Assembly: GCF_041287255.1 (NCBI RefSeq)
Contig: NZ_JBGGTX010000001.1
Coordinates: 806,001 to 870,000 of the forward strand
DNA length: 64,000 nucleotides
From: Tamlana flava
Lineage (GTDB): Bacteria; Bacteroidota; Bacteroidia; Flavobacteriales; Flavobacteriaceae
Direction: 5' to 3'
A program made the translations under genes and the position numbers. Shown here in pieces: positions 60,283-64,000 of this stretch (positions are counted from its first letter, which is position 1; the number at the start of each line of letters is the position of its first letter). Under the pieces are notes generated by a model, which saw only the letters and a program-made list of their open reading frames with translations, made no database searches and was not told the DNA's origin.

Positions 60283-61047
60283 ATGAAAAAACTGTTCAAG
60301 TTAGTACTTAATTTCATTCCCAGACCCTTATTGATTAGGCTGAGTTATGTTGTTCGCCCAGTTTTAGCTTTGTTTTTAAAAGGCTCAAAATTCACCGATC
60401 CCATTGACGGTAAAAGCTTTAAAACATTTTTGCCTTACGGCTATGGCAAACAACGAAACAATGTTTTATCGCCTTCAACATTAAGTTTGGAACGGCATCG
60501 GTTGCTTTGGTTATATTTAAAAAATGAAACCGATTTTTTTTCAGCCAAATTGAAAGTTTTGCACTTCGCACCCGAACAAGCCTTTTTCAGGCGTTTCAGG
60601 AAAATGGACAATTTGGATTATGTGACAACAGATCTTAATTCACCATTGGCCGATGTGAAAGCCGATATTTGCAATCTTCCATTTAGCGACAACGAATTTG
60701 ATATTATTCTGTGCAATCATGTTTTGGAACATATCCCAAATGACAAAAAGGCAATGAGTGAATTGTTTAGGGTAATGAAACCTAACGGCATGGGTATTTT
60801 TCAAGTTCCACAGGATTTGAATAGGGAAACAACATTTGAAGACGATTCGATAACCGACAAAAAAGAACGCGCCAAAATATTTGGGCAGTACGATCATGTT
60901 CGGGTTTATGGTCGTGATTATTTTGATAAGCTTCAAGCTATTGGCTTTAAGGTTGAAGAAGTTGATTATACCCGAAAACTTTCTATGGTGGATATTGAAA
61001 AATTTTGTTTGGCAAAAGGCGAAATTATTCCTGTGGTAAAAAAATAA
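60283..61047 (+). CDS. Class I SAM-dependent methyltransferase
   Basis: A 254-residue Methyltransf_11-type enzyme. The usual glycine-rich motif I is poorly kept (KVLHFAPEQAFFRRF). Motif II is DYVTTDLNSPLADVKADICNLPFSDNEFDIILCNHVLEHI, and FRVMKPNGMGIFQVP is motif III. The N-terminal 60 residues (FKLVLNFIPRPLLIRLSYVVRPVLALFLKG) are hydrophobic-amphipathic and may bind the membrane. Start 60283 is preferred over a TTG three bases earlier. Substrate unknown. Confidence 0.85.
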   Translation: MKKLFKLVLNFIPRPLLIRLSYVVRPVLALFLKGSKFTDPIDGKSFKTFLPYGYGKQRNNVLSPSTLSLERHRLLWLYLKNETDFFSAKLKVLHFAPEQAFFRRFRKMDNLDYVTTDLNSPLADVKADICNLPFSDNEFDIILCNHVLEHIPNDKKAMSELFRVMKPNGMGIFQVPQDLNRETTFEDDSITDKKERAKIFGQYDHVRVYGRDYFDKLQAIGFKVEEVDYTRKLSMVDIEKFCLAKGEIIPVVKK

Positions 61048-61098
61048 CTTATCATTACCATCCAATTAATGAGTAAAGTTAAATGTATTTTTTTTTAG

Positions 61099-61119
61099 AT
61101 GCTGAATAAAGTTCAGCAT
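61099..61119. repeat. Short intergenic hairpin repeat
   Basis: ATGCTGAA (61099-61106) and TTCAGCAT (61112-61119) around a five-base loop, followed by GACAT. It resembles the TGAA...TTCA...ATGAC units common between genes in this group. It lies between two convergent genes. Confidence 0.5.
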
Positions 61120-61123
61120 GACA

Positions 61124-62095
61124 TCAATCTTCGGGAAATCCGTTTAGCGATAGTGTTTCCAATTCTCCACTTTCATTTTCAAAAATCAAAAACACTTGTA
61201 ACTCCGGGTGCGAGTTTAAAAACATTATTACTTTTTCCATGCCCATGGCCTTGAACGCCGTAGCATAAGCATCAGCCTCCATGCAATGTTTACCAATAAC
61301 TGAAATGCTCAATAAGTTTGTTTTACTAGGGTATCCTGTTTTGGTATCAATAATATGAGCATATCGATTGCCTTCTTCATCAACTTTAAATTTTCTATAC
61401 GTTCCTGAAGTAGCCATAGCCTTATTCTGTAAAGCAATGGCTTTTAAAATAGACTGCGTTCCATCAAAATGAGGCATTTCCACACCAACCTTCCATAGGG
61501 TTTTCTTTTCTTGGTTAATGCCTTTTGTCCTGATTTCGCCACCTATTTCAACCAAATAGTCCGAAACATCTTTAGTCTCTAAAAAATCAGCAATAACGTC
61601 TACGCCATACCCTTTGGCAATGGCATTGAAATCAATAAAAGTACCTTGAGGTTTTAAAATATTGTTGTGAATCCGTTCTACTTTATCGAAACCAACCGAA
61701 AGCATCAAACTATCAATTTTTAAACTGTCCAAATTGACAATTTTTCCCTCTGGGCCAAAATCCCAGGCATTTACAATAGCTCCAATTGTGGGATCAAAAG
61801 CACCTTTGGTTTCTTCGAAAATTTTCTTTGAAGCCTCAAAAACGCGAACAAAATGGTCATCAACTTCTTCAATCTCATTTCTATTCAATTTAGAAATTAT
61901 TGAGTTGGGCTGATAAGTAGACATTGATTTGTTTATCACATAAAATAAACTATCAAATTGCTTTTCGTAATTGGTTTCGGCGTGGTAAATAATTTTATAG
62001 GTCGTTCCAAAAACGAGACCGGTAAGTTTGGTGTTTTTTATTTCCGCTTTACATGAAACAAAAAGAACTATGATTGTTAATAGTATTTTTTTCAA
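61124..62095 (-). CDS. apbE: FAD:protein FMN transferase, lipoprotein
   Basis: Flavin transferase that covalently attaches FMN to Thr of target proteins such as NqrB/NqrC. The 323 residues begin with a lipoprotein signal (KKILLTIIVLFVSC, Cys at 15), so it acts in the periplasm. Hallmarks are FGTTYKIIYH, STYQPNSIISKLNR and GAFDPTIGAIVNAWDFG. FIDFNAIAKGYGVDVIADFL, YLVEIGGEIRTKG and HIIDTKTGYPS follow. The start codon begins immediately after the upstream small gene's stop. Confidence 0.94.
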   Translation of the reverse strand: MKKILLTIIVLFVSCKAEIKNTKLTGLVFGTTYKIIYHAETNYEKQFDSLFYVINKSMSTYQPNSIISKLNRNEIEEVDDHFVRVFEASKKIFEETKGAFDPTIGAIVNAWDFGPEGKIVNLDSLKIDSLMLSVGFDKVERIHNNILKPQGTFIDFNAIAKGYGVDVIADFLETKDVSDYLVEIGGEIRTKGINQEKKTLWKVGVEMPHFDGTQSILKAIALQNKAMATSGTYRKFKVDEEGNRYAHIIDTKTGYPSKTNLLSISVIGKHCMEADAYATAFKAMGMEKVIMFLNSHPELQVFLIFENESGELETLSLNGFPED

Positions 62096-62473
62096 TTAAT
62101 TAAGATTCGTTTCAATAACTTGAATACCGTTATACTCCATTAAGTATTCTTCGCCCAGGTAAATGGGTGACTTTTCGCCATTTAAACTACCAATACCAAC
62201 ACCTGCATACAACACTTTTGCATCTTGCTCTCTAGCGTGCCGCTTAAATGTTTCCATCCAAACCACATCGTAATTATTGGGATTGTCAGGTAAAATTACT
62301 GCTCTTACAATAACAAAGTAATACTGTTTATTTTTATCGATACAGACAAATTGCGGATGCTTTTTCAGCTTACTGTTAATAGCAATAAACTCAAAACCGC
62401 GTTGCTCCAATTCCTTTCCAACATGGTTCATGGCAAGATTGTGTAATTCTTGTTTGGTAAGGGGTTTACTCAT
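62096..62473 (-). CDS. Small conserved protein coupled to apbE
   Basis: A 125-residue soluble protein directly abutting apbE, without a spacer. It has a helical N-terminus (LTKQELHNLAMNHVGKELEQRGFEFIAINSK). Then comes a mixed alpha/beta core (QFVCIDKNKQYYFVIVRAVILPDNPNNYDVVWMETFKRHAREQDAKVLYAGVGIGS) and the tail YLGEEYLMEYNGIQVIE. It shows neither the 2Fe-2S nor the FAD/NADH domains of NqrF, though such small genes are often found beside nqr genes. Function unknown. Confidence 0.75.
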   Translation of the reverse strand: MSKPLTKQELHNLAMNHVGKELEQRGFEFIAINSKLKKHPQFVCIDKNKQYYFVIVRAVILPDNPNNYDVVWMETFKRHAREQDAKVLYAGVGIGSLNGEKSPIYLGEEYLMEYNGIQVIETNLN

Positions 62474-62746
62474 GTTACAAAAGTATAAAAAGTTAATTGG
62501 ATGATAACATTTTAAAGGCCTTGGTTATAATTGAAAAATAAATCATACTGTATTTAGCAAAAATTACAACCTCTACAGCTAATTAAAAACACTGAGCATT
62601 TGAAAAGTTAATATTTGCCTTAATTTGAAATAATTGTATCTTTCCTCAAGTTGTAGATTTAAGAAAGGAATTGTCAATTTATTATTTTTCTGTGTTGGAC
62701 TGTTCTTTTCAGAATACAATATAAAACTTTAACTACCTAAAAATAA

Positions 62747-64000
62747 ATGACTAAACATCCAATTTCTAAAAGAATCGGACTTTTACTAGGACCACTACTT
62801 TTTTTAGTTATTCAATTTTTAACGCCCGAAATTATTTCCCAAAAAGCAACCACTGTTATAGCATTGGCCGTTTGGATGGTGCTTTGGTGGATTACCGAGG
62901 CTGTTTCTATTTCTGTAACAGCTTTGCTGCCACTTTTATTTTTCCCCCTTTTTAAAGTTATGCCCATGGCCGATGTTGGCTCAAACTACGGAAGCCCCAT
63001 AGTTTTTCTGTTTTTTGGCGGATTTGTTTTGGCTTTGGCTTTAGAAAAGGTCAACCTGCATAAGCGTATTGCTTTAAATATTATTAAAAGAACTGGCACT
63101 ACACCCAATAAAGTCATTCTCGGTTTTATGATTGCCACTGGATTTATGAGTATGTGGATTAGCAACACTGCCAGCACCGTGGTTATGCTACCTATTGCTA
63201 TGTCCGTAATAAAATTGCTGATTGATGATGAAGATGGTTTTACCAAAAAAGATTTAAATTTCGCCATAAGTGTTATGCTCGGCATCGCATTTTCGGCCAA
63301 TGCAGGCGGTATTGCAACGGTCATTGGCACCCCGCCTAATTCAGTTTTAATTGGGCTTCTTGAAAATGAATATCATATTGAAATTTCGTTCTTAAAATGG
63401 ATGGTTTTAGGGCTGCCCTTTTCTGCACTTTTAATTGCAATTATTTATTTAGTATTGGTAAAATGGATGTTTCCTAATAAAGGGCTGGTATTTAATGCAT
63501 CAAAGGATTTTATTGACATTGAACTTAAAAAACTGGGGAAAACTACCCTAAAAGAGAAACACGTTTTAACTGTTTTTGCGGTTATCGTTTCCTTATGGAT
63601 ATTCAGGAGCCTTATAAATTCATTAATTCCAAACTTGGGATTATCAGATACCATGATAAGTGTTTTAGGAGCCATTGCTCTATTTGCAGTTCCTTTTAAC
63701 CTTAAAAAAGGAGACTTTGTTTTGCATTGGAACGATACCCAAAAATTGGCTTGGGGAATTTTAATATTATTCGGTGGTGGCTTGGCACTTGCAAGTGGTA
63801 TGTCCGCCAGTGGTATTGTAGATGTTGTTGCCAACATCATTTCAAATAGCAATATCAGTGTATTGGTAATGGCTTCTGTACTCATTGCCTTGATGTTGTT
63901 TATGACAGAACTAATGAGCAATGTGGCCTTAACGGCTGTTTTAGCTCCCGTAGTGGCAGGCATAGCCATTGGTTTAGAAATAAAGATTTTATATCTGCTC
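62747..64000 (+). CDS. SLC13/DASS-family sodium:anion symporter, 3' end cut by window edge
   Basis: Sodium-coupled importer of di/tricarboxylates or sulfate in the inner membrane. The visible 418 residues start MTKHPISKRIGLLLGPLLF and contain about ten hydrophobic helices. Both substrate/sodium motifs of the family are intact: SNTAST (in MWISNTASTVVMLP) and IGTPPN (in IATVIGTPPNSVLIG). A third conserved stretch MTELMSNVALTAVLAP mirrors the first. Between the halves is the linker NKGLVFNASKDFIDIELKKLGK. The frame runs off the window end without a stop, so it is incomplete, not broken. Substrate undecided. Confidence 0.93.
   Translation, partial: MTKHPISKRIGLLLGPLLFLVIQFLTPEIISQKATTVIALAVWMVLWWITEAVSISVTALLPLLFFPLFKVMPMADVGSNYGSPIVFLFFGGFVLALALEKVNLHKRIALNIIKRTGTTPNKVILGFMIATGFMSMWISNTASTVVMLPIAMSVIKLLIDDEDGFTKKDLNFAISVMLGIAFSANAGGIATVIGTPPNSVLIGLLENEYHIEISFLKWMVLGLPFSALLIAIIYLVLVKWMFPNKGLVFNASKDFIDIELKKLGKTTLKEKHVLTVFAVIVSLWIFRSLINSLIPNLGLSDTMISVLGAIALFAVPFNLKKGDFVLHWNDTQKLAWGILILFGGGLALASGMSASGIVDVVANIISNSNISVLVMASVLIALMLFMTELMSNVALTAVLAPVVAGIAIGLEIKILYLL

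Noticed and set aside
60640..61065. 141-residue open frame on the minus strand over the methyltransferase gene
   Set aside because: Antisense to the conserved methyltransferase motifs; no domain features.
62096..62473. Naming the small gene upstream of apbE as NqrF
   Set aside because: NqrF is a roughly 400-residue protein with 2Fe-2S and FAD domains; this 125-residue protein has neither.
1..64000. CRISPR array, prophage, transposase or rRNA operon
   Set aside because: No regularly spaced direct repeats, no phage or transposase proteins, and no rRNA sequence were recognised; the only RNA gene seen is tRNA-Gly.

Overview
The window is chromosomal DNA of a low-GC member of the Bacteroidota, most likely a marine or environmental Flavobacteriaceae. 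The evidence is the gene complement (standalone PASTA protein, DUF1573, DUF6702, carboxypeptidase-regulatory-like periplasmic proteins, hybrid two-component kinases with TPR sensors), the frequent TAnnTTTG promoter -7 motifs, the scarcity of Shine-Dalgarno sequences and several TTG starts. It is a core-like region with 67 protein-coding genes and one tRNA. No phage, transposase, rRNA or CRISPR array was seen. Both edges cut a gene: pyrD on the left and an SLC13-type anion symporter on the right.

Layout. 1-10.3 kb: pyrD, pepT, an rluD-like pseudouridine synthase with a PASTA protein, divergent ddl-coaD-HEAT protein, a SulP transporter, a NUDIX hydrolase, pyrE, an SRPBCC protein and birA. 10.3-15.3 kb: a co-directional run rsfS-ftsH-LUD-cdsA-psd-ACBP that joins ribosome silencing, membrane proteolysis and phosphatidylethanolamine synthesis. 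15.4-16.4 kb: a DUF3592 gene flanked by structures that look like an integron cassette with an attC-type site, squeezed against the 3' end of valS. 16.4-25.7 kb: valS, DUF1573, a PDZ aspartyl protease, an aminotransferase, murB, an ECF sigma/anti-sigma pair and an aquaporin. 25.8-36.8 kb: a small Cys-rich membrane protein, a glycosyltransferase, a second sigma factor, an atypical Nramp-like transporter, lipA, gap, a TPR-hybrid histidine kinase, lpxK, a Nif3-like protein, a coiled-coil protein whose zinc ribbon has lost its cysteines, and msrA.

38.2-46.5 kb is a kynurenine/3-hydroxyanthranilate catabolic cluster: kynureninase, a small PH-like protein, kynurenine 3-monooxygenase, a RidA-type deaminase, aminomuconate-semialdehyde dehydrogenase, an atypical SDR, 3-hydroxyanthranilate dioxygenase, ACMS decarboxylase and an O-methyltransferase. 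Together these can take kynurenine to 2-aminomuconate and its deaminated product. Tryptophan 2,3-dioxygenase and the formamidase are not in the window. Hairpin repeats sit at three junctions of the cluster.

46.5-64 kb: a second TPR-hybrid kinase, tatA, an M1 peptidase, DUF6702, two tandem SusC-N-terminus-like proteins without a barrel, dipeptidase E, tRNA-Gly(UCC), two GNAT acetyltransferases, an M48 protease, an ankyrin protein, gpmI, a small HAD hydrolase, map, a methyltransferase, apbE with a small upstream partner, and the SLC13 symporter.

The items most worth a second look are the cassette-like DUF3592 insertion, the SDR lacking its catalytic Tyr and Lys inside the kynurenine cluster, the Nramp homologue lacking the metal-binding DPGN and MPH motifs, and the GNAT gene whose conserved N-terminus has no standard start codon.
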